Assembly (NCBI RefSeq): GCF_004193775.1
Contig: NC_041019.1
Location: 33,356,827 to 33,420,826 of the forward strand
Reading direction: 5' to 3'
DNA: 64,000 bases
Origin: Glycine soja
Lineage: Eukaryota; Streptophyta; Magnoliopsida; Fabales; Fabaceae
The notes beneath the pieces are model-generated. The model was given only the letters and a program-made list of their open reading frames with translations, did no database searches and was not told the DNA's origin. Position numbers and translations under genes: made by a program. Positions 12,206 to 22,733 of this stretch are shown one piece after another. Numbering within the stretch: the stretch's first letter is position 1; every line of letters starts with the position of its first letter.

Positions 12206-14089
12206 ATGATATAGATAAAATGGACATCCTCTCACGAACATATCTTTGCTTATTCAACTTCCACCGGAATGTGAGTGTAAGCCATTGGTCTGTTTGCTCA
12301 AGCAACCTGCGCTCCTGAGTGTTGACTTCCAAGACCGTTCAATCAGAGATTACTCATCTTGCACGTTGGTGGGGGTGCCGTAAAACAACGAGCAAAGTTC
12401 AAAACAAATAAGTTTCAAAATAAAAAATAAAAAGGCATTTGATTGACTGTGTTTTCAAGTAAAAATATAGACGTTCATGTGACCTCATTTTGTCTTTTTA
12501 GAGAGAAGTGAGTTATCAAGAATAGGATGTTGGACAAATGGCCTCAGTTACCTTGAGAAGAAGAGGGGATTGAATTAAGATACGAATATTATTCCCCAAT
12601 TAAACTTTCACTCTCTCTTTTCGGATTAACAATGCACATAGGGACAACCCTTCCCTTGTGTTCAAGAATCCTCTACTACAAGAGACCCACGGTCTCTTAA
12701 TCCCTTTTCAGAAATAAGAAGAAGAAATCTCTCTTAAAAGGGATAGATTGTACAATGAAGACCAATCAAAATTCCTTATTGAATAAGCAAGTGGTTGACC
12801 AAGGAATCTTTTTGAGAGGATAAGACATTTCAGTTCAGAAATACTCTTGATCTTTCGAGAGGATAAAACTGTTTGGGCAATAAAAACTTTCTTTAAAACA
12901 TTTTGAATGGCCGTTCATAAAACATTTGAATAGATATGTCTCTTGGAAATTATTTTCTGAAAATCCCCTCTGGTAATCAATTACAAGACTTATGTAATCG
13001 ATTACAGGTTTTAAAAATTTGAATTAAAACATTTTCAACTAATGGTAATCGATTACCAGAGAGCAAATCTCAATTTGAAATGATAGAATTCTTTGGTCAA
13101 ACCTTTTGTTTGTTTCAATTTGGAAACTTCTTCCTAAAGATTCTAAGAGATCAAACTTGATCATATGTCTTGATTTTCTTGGATTCTAGTCTTGAATAAA
13201 ACTTAGAAGCACTTGATCCTTTAGCATCATCAAGACATCAAAACATCTTGCTTCTACATAGGAGTCATTTGACTTAATCCATCAACTGAAAAATCCTTCA
13301 ACTATTTCTCGTCCTTGGAAAATTCTTTTTGCAAGAATCAATTGCGTCTTTCATTCTTCCTCACTACGAGGTTGTGAAAACAAGACAACAATTGGTACCT
13401 CTAAGCCCTACACTGGGGCAATGAAAGGCCCCATGCATAAACCTCAAACGAACCTAGGGGCAGATTAGAAGTTCTCACTCAATAGGTTCCCAGCTACAAG
13501 GTCATGACGAAAGACAACGATTGGTACCTCAAAGCCTTACACTGGGGCAATGAGGGGCACCGTGCATGAGCCTCAAGTGAACATAGGGGCCGATCAAAAG
13601 TTCTCACCCATCGATGTTTTTAACAAAAAAAAGGGGGGGACAAACCCTAGGATTTCAATGGATTGATCAAACATCAAACGACTCCATTGCCGTCACTCCA
13701 AAATGGTCAAGTGACTAAATCAAACAGAACACACACTCTGAGGGAGTTCCCGGAGAGATTTGCAAAAAAGATAGGATGAGGTTGCATGAATTATCACCTC
13801 TTTCAAAAGGACAGTCAATCTGTGTTTTCCAAAAAAAATTAAATCAAAATCAAAAATCACAAAATAGGGAAAGAATGTCATGAACATTGTACAACTTTCC
13901 ATTACATTGCATTGTTTCAAATGAAGTCCGCATTTACCAAATTTCACGACAAAGGTTGCATGCATCTGCATCCCTAAAAATCATGTTAACTGCATAGATT
14001 TCCTACATCTAATGTCCAAATCTTGTGGATTTGGGATGACCGGCCCTCTCGATGAGTCGATCTCTTGCTTTCTCATAAGGGTGGACCTT
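12206..14089 (+). other. Non-coding interior of element 2 with TAATCGATTA palindromes
   Basis: There is no supported gene. Between 12960 and 13075 there are several copies of GTAATCGATTAC-like palindromes. A roughly 110-bp unit around 'GAGAACTTCTAATC...CCCCAGTGTAGGGC' (complement strand) is duplicated near 13385-13490 and 13495-13610. The whole stretch aligns in reverse with 35527-37390. Confidence 0.6.
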
Positions 14090-15110
14090 GGGTACTAGTT
14101 ACCCTCACCGTTGAGAGGACTACACGTCCTCGCCTTGAGAGGACTACGCGTCCTCACCATCAGAGGGCTGCACGCCCTCACCATCAGAGGACTACACGTC
14201 CTCGCCTTGAGAGGGCTACACGCCCTCATCTTGGGTACTAGTTACCCTCACCGTTGAGAGGACTACACGTCCTCGCCTTGAGAGGACTACACGTCCTCAC
14301 CATCAGAGGGCTGCACGCCCTCACCTCTAGAGGACTACATGTCCTCGCCTTGAGAGGGCTACACGCCCTCACCTTGGGTACTACATACCCTCACCGTTGA
14401 GAGGACTACACGTCCTCGCCTTGAGAGGACTACACGTCCTCACCATCAGAGGACTACACGCCCTCACCTCTAGAGGACTACATGTCCTCGCCTTGAGAGG
14501 GCTACACGCCCTCACCTTGGGTACTAGTTACCCTCACCGTTGAGAGGACTACACGTCCTCGCCTTGAGAGGACTACACGTCCTCACCATCAGAGGGCTGC
14601 ACGCCCTCACCTCTAGAGGACTACATGTCCTCGCCTTGAGAGGGCTACACGCCCTCACCTTGGGTACTACATACCCTCACCGTTGAGAGGACTACACGTC
14701 CTCGCCTTGAGAGGACTACACGTCCTCACCATCAGAGGGCTGCACGCCCTCACCTCTAGAGGACTACATGTCCTCGCCTTGAGAGGGCTACACGCCCTCA
14801 CCTTGGGTACTAGTTACCCTCACCGTTGAGAGGACTACACGTCCTCGCCTTGAGAGGACTACACGTCCTCACCATCAGAGGGCTGCACGCCCTCACCTCT
14901 AGAGGACTACATGTCCTCGCCTTGAGAGGGCTACACGTCCTCACCTTGGGTACTAGTTACCCTCACCGTCAGAGGGCTACACGCCCTCACCTTGAAAGGA
15001 CTACACGTCCTTGCCAGCAGAGGGCTGCACGCCCTCACCTCCAGAGGACTACACCTCCTCGCCTTGAGAGGGTTGCACGCCCTCACCTTTAGAGGGCTAC
15101 GTGTCCTCAT
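14090..15110 (+). repeat. 143-bp higher-order tandem repeat of 24-bp hairpin monomers
   Basis: GGGTA-starting units recur at 14090, 14233, 14376, 14519, 14662, 14805 and 14948, exactly 143 bp apart. Each is made of six monomers of about 24 bp. Every monomer is a short inverted repeat with a 5-nt loop: GAGGAC-tacac-GTCCTC, GAGGGC-tgcac-GCCCTC, or GGGTA-ctagt-TACCC. The last part (14960-15110) is more diverged. Long ORFs across it are by-products of the repeat. Confidence 0.95.
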
Positions 15111-15224
15111 TTTCAGTGTGCTCGACATCCACACCTTAAAAGAATTTAAGGTCCTCTGCCCTTAAATGCTTAACCGAGACTTGCACTTCCGGTTAAGGGG
15201 CCAGTAGTTTCCTTTTAACGGTTC

Positions 15225-15934
15225 CTGGGCCACCCCCTGATATTGGAGGAGGGCCAACTGTGCGAGCACAACCAGAGAGGGAGGCTATCACACAACTACT
15301 ATGCATACCGGGGCAAGATTTCACCCGTGCCGCTACAAAGAGACGAGTGCGGATCATGCGCACCAACATGACCACTCTTACACAGATATAGATGACATTG
15401 CTACTTAGCAACATCCTGCCCAGCGACCGCAATGCCAATCTCCCCCTGCAAAAGTATCAGTTGGTCTGTGTCGTCCCGACATGGGTAAGTATGCATATAG
15501 TTCAACTGATTTCTGATACCATCTATTGTTTGCAGGGATCGCACCCACAAGACACCCAGTGGACCCGGAAAAGTCCAACAGGGCCCTAGGGTTTCCAGCT
15601 CTGGTTACGGGCCTCTATCAGTCCTACAGGGTGCCCGTACCCCCCCGGCAAGGTTATGTCATCATAGGTAAGTATGCACATCGCTCAACTGATTTCTGAT
15701 TTCATCAATTGTTTGCAGGGATCGCACCTGCAAGACACCCAGTGGACCCGAAGAAGTCCAACAGGGTCTTGGAGTTGTCAAGCTCTAATTACGGGTCTCT
15801 GTCAGTTCTACAGAGTACCTGTAACCTCCAGCAAGGGCATCAGGCCCCCTACTGATCGAGCTTTCATCAAGAAGTACTGCGTCCCTAGGCAGGCGCAGGG
15901 CGAAACACCACAGCAGCATTGGGATGGCCGGTAG
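15225..15934 (+). pseudogene. Accessory ORF remnant of element 2 (putative plant transposon protein domain)
   Basis: Frames around 15225-15590 match the middle of the ORF at 34072-35331, including MRTNMTTLTQI (15360) and MTLLLSNILPSD (15392). A TAG sits at the tryptophan after TQI, and a frameshift follows near 15530. A segment of about 185 bp (about 15483-15664) is duplicated at 15667-15850. The copy ends with FIKKYCVPRQAQG; here a CAG codes Q where the element 1 copy has TAG. The N-terminal third is missing. Not functional. Confidence 0.75.
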
Positions 15935-16103
15935 CGGGCAATAGACACACCGCCACCACCTCTAAAGTTCACCTCAGCTCATCCATAAAAAGGTTAGAGT
16001 GTTGCCTACGACACATGGCCGACCAGTAGGCGACCAAGTCCAAAGCCAAAGGTAAGCGAAGTACTAGGTCAGTGACTGACAAGTCATAACGCGTCCAGCT
16101 AAA

Positions 16104-16134
16104 GACGTTAAAGAAGCGCTACTAGGAGGCAACC
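16104..16134 (+). other. Conserved GACGTTAAA...GCGCT...GGAGGCAAC motif
   Basis: GACGTTAAAGAAGCGCT followed by ACTAGGAGGCAAC. Nearly the same block occurs in the Athila-like element at 51341-51373, although the two elements belong to different lineages. Function unknown. Confidence 0.6.
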
Positions 16135-16254
16135 TAGTACCTTTTGAATCTATGCTTGTTATTTGATCACTTTTTATAGTAGGACGCACCTAGTTGCTCA
16201 TGATCCTGGGGATTTAAATAAAACGAGCACAAGCTCGAAAGGTAGTCATACCTT

Positions 16255-16580
16255 ACAAAATATATATATGTATGTTTAGGTAGAAAGATACCTTAGATAT
16301 GCATGTATGTAACACAAAAATACTTCACAAAATATATATATGTATGCTTAGGTAGAAAGATACCTTAGATATGCATGTATGTAAACAAAAACACACTTCA
16401 CAAAATGTATATATGTATGTTTAGGTAGAGAGATACCTTAGATATGCATGTATATAGCAAAAAGATACCTCCCAAAACATATATATGTATGTTTAGGTAG
16501 CAAGATACCTTGGATATGCATGTATATAGCAAAAATACCTCACAAAAATATGCACATGTTTAGGTAGCAAAATACCTCAT
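16255..16580 (+). repeat. Tandem repeat, about 70-77 bp period, 4-5 copies
   Basis: The core TAGGTAGAAAGATACCTTAG recurs near 16277, 16353, 16423, 16494 and (shorter) 16562, each next to TATATATGTATG and ATATGCATGTAT. AGGTA and TACCT form a 5-bp stem in most copies. Confidence 0.85.
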
Positions 16581-16584
16581 GAAA

Positions 16585-17960
16585 AAAAAAAGAAAAAAAA
16601 ACAAACAAGAAAAAGAAATAAACAACATGCTTTTGAAAAGAGATGACTTCCAACTTTTCTTTGAAAAAAATTCACTGATCATAACTAGTTTTTGAAAAAA
16701 TGTGTATACACCTGAAGGGTGAATGCTGTGAAGATTTTCCCAGACGCCCAAAATGGACTCGGATGAATGCACAAATTGATAAAAGAACATATTTTGGAAA
16801 CGTTGGGTTGACTAAAATAGAGGAAATGAATCCTGAGCCCTAGCATCACATGACCATAAAAATTTGACACTTGAGTGTCCACATAGGTGCATGCATGACC
16901 AGTTTTGCATAAAGTTTCCAAATCATCATTTTTGCATTTGTGTCATGGAAATAATGTGGGGCATCCCTTTTATCCTTGAACCAAACCAAACCCTGACATG
17001 TATCATGTCTAGCCATTCTACAAGCTTTGAGCCAAAATCCTGACTCACCATAAACCTTGACCCAGGGTGAGAATGTCAATCCTTACCCTCGGAAGCAAAA
17101 AAAGAATAGAGGGGAAATTTCCAATCAAAGAAAAAGAGAAGGAAAATTTCCAATGAAAGCAAAAAAGGAAAAGAAGGAAAATTCCCCAATCAAAGAGTGG
17201 GAGAAAGCAAAAAAAGAAAAGAAGGAAAATTCCCCAATCAAAGAGTGGGAGAAAGCAAAAAGAAAAGAAAGGAAAATTCCCAATCAAAGAATGGGAGAAA
17301 GTAAAAAGGAAGAAGAAGAAGGAAAGAAAGCTCCTGATCAAGGATCGAAAGAAAACAGAAGAAAAGTGCAGAGAGGTCTTTGGACCGGACAATATCTGAA
17401 CAATACAGAATTGCCACCAAATGAACGAAAAAAGAAGGAAAGGGAACCACGACCTAAAATAGTCTTCTCCCTTTGATTACCAACCAAAATCCCGTGCGCT
17501 AGCGACCTTTTTTTCTCGCCCCGCACTAAACAAAAAAAAAAACAGAAAAAGAAAAAGCCAGAAAAATCAAAAGCCAAAAACACACAAAAGCCTAAAGAAG
17601 AACCCACCAAAAGAACCCATTCCCAAGGGAAGCCCTATTGATCCATGATCACGCATGTGATTTTTGATTTGATAGGAAATAATTTGCAAAGTCAAGTCAT
17701 GACATATCTATGGTTCGGAATTAGGATGAAACACTTACCTGTGCGAGATTGATACACTTTGAGTGATTTCTTCTATTTTTGTCGAACCCGGTGTTTCCTC
17801 TAAATGGTCATTTAGAAACGAAATGCTAACATCCAAAATCTCATTTATGGTTATAGGAGATTTCATCAGCAGACTCTCCTTTCCCGGTAGACGCATTGTT
17901 TTTCACTCAAAAAAGCACATGCTGCTCTAAATCAGTTGGAATATTTGTCTCTTTGCTAAA
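16585..17960 (+). other. Non-coding interior of element 2 with a 48-bp purine-rich repeat
   Basis: No supported gene. From about 17100 to 17320 there are tandem copies of a purine-rich unit of about 48 bp containing TTCCCCAATCAAAGAGTGGG. The open frames on both strands here (for example 17057-17476) follow from the low-complexity composition. 17500-17960 shows no further structure. Confidence 0.6.
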
Positions 17961-18009
17961 GCATGTTTGCATTTTAGTGGAGAAAACACCGAGACTTTTT
18001 CAAGTCTCA

Positions 18010-18345
18010 CAAGTTATCCAGAACTACGTAGGTCTGAGTTCCTCATTGGAGGATACGTAGGAGCAAGAGCCTCGCTTTTGTCGACCACACCGCCTTTTGT
18101 TGCCATGACTCAAGAACTGGTAGCCCGCGGAGACACCTTACGGTTATCCGCACCTCGTCATTCAGTGACCCCAAGTGTGATTCACGAGCAGAGACCAATA
18201 TGGTCATCTGCGCCCTTTCCGGAGATGTCAGCATTTTCCGATGGAGACTTTTCAAGTCTCACAAGTTATCAAGAACTACGTAGGTCTGAATTCCTCATTG
18301 GAGGATACGTAGGAGCAAGAGCCTTGCTTTTGTCGGCCGCCCCAT
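18010..18345 (+). repeat. Two copies of the ACTACGTAGG hairpin block with intervening hairpins
   Basis: GAACTACGTAGGTCTGA...GGATACGTAGGAGCAAGAG occurs at 18022-18090 and 18274-18340, the same block found in every Tat/Ogre LTR of the window. Between them are GCGGA...TCCGC (18127-18151) and GCAGA...TCTGC hairpins, which anticipate the array that follows. Confidence 0.8.
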
Positions 18346-18383
18346 AATCTTTGTCATACTGACCCTGAGGTCATGTGACATGC

Positions 18384-19315
18384 ACCCTTGTATCATCCAG
18401 AGGCGGCGGGCCCGATGATACGCGGAGATACCTTACGGTTATCCGCACCCTTTTGTCATCCAGAGGCGGCGGGCCCGATGACAAGCAGAGACCAAGTTTG
18501 GTCATTCTGCACCCTTGTATCATCCAGAGGCGGCGGGCCCGATGATACGCGGAGATACCTTACGGTTATCCGCACCCTTTTGTCATCCAGAGGCGGCGGG
18601 CCCGATGACAAGCATAGACCAAGTTTGGTCATTCTGCACCCTTGTATCATCCAGAGGCGGCGGGCCCGATGATACGCGGAGATACCTTACGGTTATCCGC
18701 ACCCTTTTGTCATCCAGAGGCGGCGGGCCCGATGACAAGCAGAGACCAAGTTTGGTCATTCTGCACCCTTGTATCATCCAGAGGCGGCGGGCCCGATGAT
18801 ACGCGGAGATACCTTACGGTTATCCGCACCCTTTTGTCATCCAGAGGCGGCGGGCCCGATGACAAGCAGAGACCAAGTTTGGTCATTCTGCACCCTTGTA
18901 TCATCCAGAGGCGGCGGGCCCGATGATACGCGGAGATACCTTACGGTTATCCGCACCCTTTTGTCATCCAGAGGCGGCGGGCCCGATGACAAGCAGAGAC
19001 CAAGTTTGGTCATTCTGCACCCTTGTATCATCCAGAGGCGGCGGGCCCGATGATACGCGGAGATACCTTACGGTTATCCGCACCCTTTTGTCATCCAGAG
19101 GCGGCGGACCCGATGACAAGCAGAGACCAAGTTTGGTCATTCTGCACCCTTGTATCATCCAGAGGCGGCGGGCCCGATGATACGCGGAGATACCTTACGG
19201 TTATCCGCACCCTTTTGTCATCCAGAGGCGGCGGGCCCGATGACAAGCAGAGACCAAGTTTGGTCATTCTGCACCCTTGTATCATCCAGAGGTGGCGGGC
19301 CCGATGATACGCGGA
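18384..19315 (+). repeat. 127-bp tandem array, seven full copies plus a partial, alternating hairpins
   Basis: Units start at 18384, 18511, 18638, 18765, 18892, 19019 and 19146, with a partial at 19273. Each has two related halves of about 63 bp. Half one carries GTATCATC...GATGATAC then GCGGA...TCCGC; half two carries TTGTCATC...GATGACAA then GCAGA...TCTGC. The loop of the first hairpin (CAGAGGCGGCGGGCCC) is constant. Copies differ by only a few substitutions. The 94-codon ORFs that repeat every 127 bp are artefacts of the array. Confidence 0.96.
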
Positions 19316-19900
19316 AATACCCGAGTGGTTATCCGTATAAACATTCTTTTGCTATCTGTAAGACAGAACGCTTGATAGCATGCAGAGGCTGACACAGTCT
19401 TCTGCACCTTTTGTTCCTCCGGGAACAACAAGTCATTTACATGCGGAAATTTCATGGTCACCCGCGACTCTCGTCAACCGAGAGGAGCGAAATTAGTGTC
19501 ATACACTGATTTTCGTCCGGGGACCTTTGCTTGATGACATGCGACCATTCTTTGGTCCTTGTGAGGTGCTTGGCATCCATCATTAGGCAATTTGTGAAAT
19601 TCTAGGAGCGACAAGTCATGGTCACCCGGGACTCTCGTCAACCGAGAGGAGCGAAATTAGTGTCATACACTGATTTTCGTCCGGGGACCTTTGCTTGATG
19701 ACATGCGACCATTCTTTGGTCCTTGTGAGGTGCTTGGCATCCATCATTAGGCAATTTGTGAAATTCTGGGAACAACAAGTCATTTGCATGTGGAGATTTT
19801 ATGGTCACCCGCGACTCTCGTCAAATCGAGAGGAACGAAATTAGTGTCTTATCTTTACTTTCCTTTTATCTCCAATAAAAGACAAGTAAAGAGGGGCAAC
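19316..19900 (+). other. 3' non-coding region of element 2 with two partial U3 copies and the polypurine tract
   Basis: More hairpins continue the pattern (TGCTATC...GATAGCA, TTGTTCC...GGAACAA, CTCTCG...CGAGAG). About 110 bp closely resembling the LTR start (TGTCATACACTGATTTTCG) occurs at 19497 and again at 19661, so the U3 terminus exists as two extra diverged copies before the true 3' LTR. The purine tract GTAAAGAGGGGCAAC (19886-19900) abuts the LTR. Confidence 0.8.
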
Positions 19901-22066
19901 TGTCATACCCTAATTTCGTCCGGGGACCTTTGCTTGATGACATGCGACCTTTCTTTGGTCCTTGTGAGGTGCTTGGCATCCATCATTGGGCAATTTGTTA
20001 AATTCCAGGACATGCCGAAAAACCAAAAAAAATATATTGATGCACAATCCGTAAGTTTCCGTGACACACCGGAAATCAAATGGAAGCATCGTTGCATAAT
20101 TAAGTGAGATTCCGTAACATTCCGTAAGTCAAAAAGGGGGTGATTATGTAATCCGCAAGGTTCCGTAACATTACGGAAAGAAAACAAGTATCGTTACGAG
20201 ATTCGTAAGTTTCCGTAACTTTACGAAAAAAGAATCACCAAAAAAGGTAAGGGGGTGAACTTATCAAGATAGGGGTGTAAATAGAAATTCAAATCTAGGC
20301 CCTTCTAGAACATTTTGGAAGTTGGGTTGCTTAAGGAGGAAGCAACTGGGCGGCAAGCTCCTCCACGTTTTTGAAAAATGGTTTTCGGGGCTTCCGCGGC
20401 TTCCGTAATACTTCCGTAAAATTTCCGAAAACCTTGGGTAAGCATATTCCACTTAACATTGGTGAAAGGGAAGAGAAAAAAGATGAAAATCAAATTCGAA
20501 AACAGTTCCGTAAGGCTTCCGTAACTTTTCCGTAAAATACGAAAAGGGGGGTGAACTTAGTAATTCGGGTGCGCTTAGAAATCTTCTTCATTAAGTCTTT
20601 GGGCGGCAAGCACCTCCCTTTTTTTCTATAAATAGGGGAGGGGGGAGCTGTTTCAAAATGTTCAAGACCCCTTTGGCTATGCATTTCGGCTATTTTGGGC
20701 AAAAAACACGTTTTCGTGAAGAAAAATCAAGTCGAAGTACTTCCGTAACGCTTCCGTAAGCGATTCTGTGGAAATTCTTCATCGTTCTTCGTCGTTCTTC
20801 ACCGTTCTTCATCCGTTCTTCGTTCGTTCTTCGTTCTTCAACGGGTAAGTTTTCGAATCCGAGACTTTCAATTCATTTCTTGTTTTGTGTACTTTCACTT
20901 TAATTTCGTTTACTTTCAGTTTTCTTTTCTTCAGTTTTTAATGTGCTTTAACCATTTATTTAAGCCGTTTTCTCGTCTAATAAATGATAAAATGAATTTC
21001 AACCGATCATTTGTGTTGTAATCTCGTTTAATCACTGTTAAAACGAAATCTAACCGATCGTTCACGCTATAACCTCGGTTAAACCAAAAAAAGTAAAATA
21101 ATAATAAAATAATCAAAATATCTTGAAAAATAATAATAAAATAATCAAAATATCTTTGAATAAAATAATAAAAAAAATCAATCGGACGTTTTTCTTTGGA
21201 AGTTTCCTTGAATGAATTGATTAATAACCAAAGTGAAACTAAGACTAAAATCAACTCACAAATCAAGTTTTTTTCCGAAAAATCACGAAAAATCGTTTTA
21301 AGGTCCAGCGCCTTAAACGGTCCTCTTTGCTTTTATCGGTTAACATGGACCGTTCAAAAGCATAAAATCAACATGTAACTTTACCGCTTTTGCAAGAACT
21401 ACGTAGGTCTGATTTCCTCATCGCAATTGAGGATACGTAGGAGCAAAAGCCCCGCTTTTGTCGACCACCCCAAGAGATCGTTAATGGTCCAAATGCCTTA
21501 ACGTTTCTCTCCTTTCAAAAACAAGAGATCGTTAATGGTCCAACGCCTTAACGTTTCTCCCCTTTCAAAATCAAAAGACCGTTTAATGGTTCAATACCTT
21601 AAATGACCTTTTGTTCAATAAAAACATATTTTGCAAAAAAGACAAAAAACAACTTAACCAAACACTTTGTTCCGAAAGAACTACGTAGGTCTGATTTCCT
21701 CATCACAAATTGAGGAATACGTAGGAGCAAAGGGAAACACCCTTGTCGACCACAAAAAAGAAAAATATAAAAAGGGTATAAAGGATATAAGAACATAAAA
21801 GGGAACATAAAAATCAAAGTCATGTTTGCACATTCGATTAAAGGCTACCGTCCCTTGGGACGGACGTGTGGGGTGCTAATACCTTCCCCGTGCGTAAATA
21901 CAACTCCCGAACCTTTCAACTTAAAAGTTCGTAGATCGCGTCTTTTCCGATTTTTCCGACGTTTTCCTCAAATAAACGTTGGTGGCGACTCCGCGCGTAT
22001 TCCTTTCGTGGAACACGCATCCCGCGAGTCACGCGTCGCCCTCCCGCCGAAGGGTAGGTTGCGACA
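19901..22066 (+). repeat. 3' LTR of element 2 (2166 bp)
   Basis: Same length and nearly the same sequence as 6495-8660. Differences seen by eye include positions equivalent to 6738, 6790, 7391, 7650, 7882, 7888, 7980, 8191 and 8543. TATAAATA at 20627. It is followed by the duplicated TTAAG. Confidence 0.94.
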
Positions 22067-22071
22067 TTAAG

Positions 22072-22733
22072 GAATTGGGGAATTGTGAAACTTTGTATGT
22101 GCATTTGTTGAACTGTGTAAAATGTAAATAATTGTTGTCTATTTCGCATTCTTTACACTGCATTCTAAGCACCCACGGGTTTGAGTAAAAAAAGGGGCCC
22201 TACACCCGGGTTCATGGGAATTTAAGGAGTGGAGGTGAATCTATCATCATGCTAGGTCTCCGACTTGCTTGATAATAGTGAAACCTCGTCTAGAGCTTTC
22301 TCTCTTTATAATGTGTTGTCCCTGGTATTCCATATCGCCACAATATTATTATCTTAAGTGATGATACCTCTAGAAAATAGCCGTGTGAGTTATGAATTGT
22401 TGGGGAGTAGTTATTAGAGACCCCTAGATATTGTCCTATAGGTTCCCAAATAGGGGCAAAGAGCAAACACGCTCTGTGCCATTCGTCCTCATGCATTTTT
22501 TTGGTAAATAGTACCAGTTTATAGTTTTGCTAGTGATGTTTGGTTTCTTTAGAGTAATACGTAACCTTTTTAATGCTACGTTGAGGCGCCATCATGCCCA
22601 AACGTAGCATTAAAGTTGGATCACTGCGGTCTCGTATGTGTGAATTACCCCTTTGTGTTGTTTTCTTTTCGTTTCATGCATAGACATTGCATCATTCATG
22701 TCGAAGTCTTGATCCACCCCTTCTTTAGGTAAT
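22072..22733 (+). other. Leader of element 1 upstream of ORF1
   Basis: Element 1 resumes after the element 2 target duplication. A perfect 14-bp inverted repeat, TTTAATGCTACGTT (22569-22582) and its complement (22601-22614), encloses an 18-nt loop. A splice-acceptor-like TTCTTTAG (about 22721-22728) precedes the ORF1 start and could pair with the LTR donor near 5545. No other gene. Confidence 0.6.

Larger units (their letters stand above)
6495..22066 (+). mobile_element. Element 2: complete, young, non-autonomous Tat/Ogre-like element (15.6 kb)
   Basis: Two LTRs of exactly 2166 bp (6495-8660 and 19901-22066) are flanked by the perfect 5-bp duplication TTAAG (6490-6494 and 22067-22071). It has a primer site (8661-8680) and polypurine tract (19886-19900). 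Inside are a leader, a decayed gag (10348-12205), a 143-bp higher-order hairpin array (14090-15110), an accessory-ORF remnant (15225-15934), smaller tandem repeats and a 127-bp hairpin array (18384-19315). No protease, RT, RNase H or integrase exists. By eye the LTRs differ at about nine positions (about 0.4%); at the commonly used rate of 1.3e-8 per site per year that is of the order of 0.2 million years. Confidence 0.93.

Noticed and set aside
14090..15110. CRISPR-like array
   Set aside because: No unique spacers; the whole 143-bp unit repeats, and the host is a plant.
14826..15134. Coding ORFs with HVLALRGLHVL-type repeats
   Set aside because: Translation of the 24-bp hairpin monomers; no start context, no homology, both strands open.
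15483..15530. Intron starting GTAAGTATG in the element 2 accessory remnant
   Set aside because: The sequence aligns with coding sequence of the element 1 copy (VSMHIVQLI versus MSIHVAQLI); the donor look is chance.
17057..17476. Lysine/glutamate-rich 139-codon ORF
   Set aside because: Arises from a purine-rich 48-bp tandem repeat; the opposite strand is equally open.
18388..19392. Seven repeated 94-codon ORFs as a gene family
   Set aside because: They recur every 127 bp, run into each other and are produced by the tandem array; frames exist on both strands because the unit length and composition allow it.
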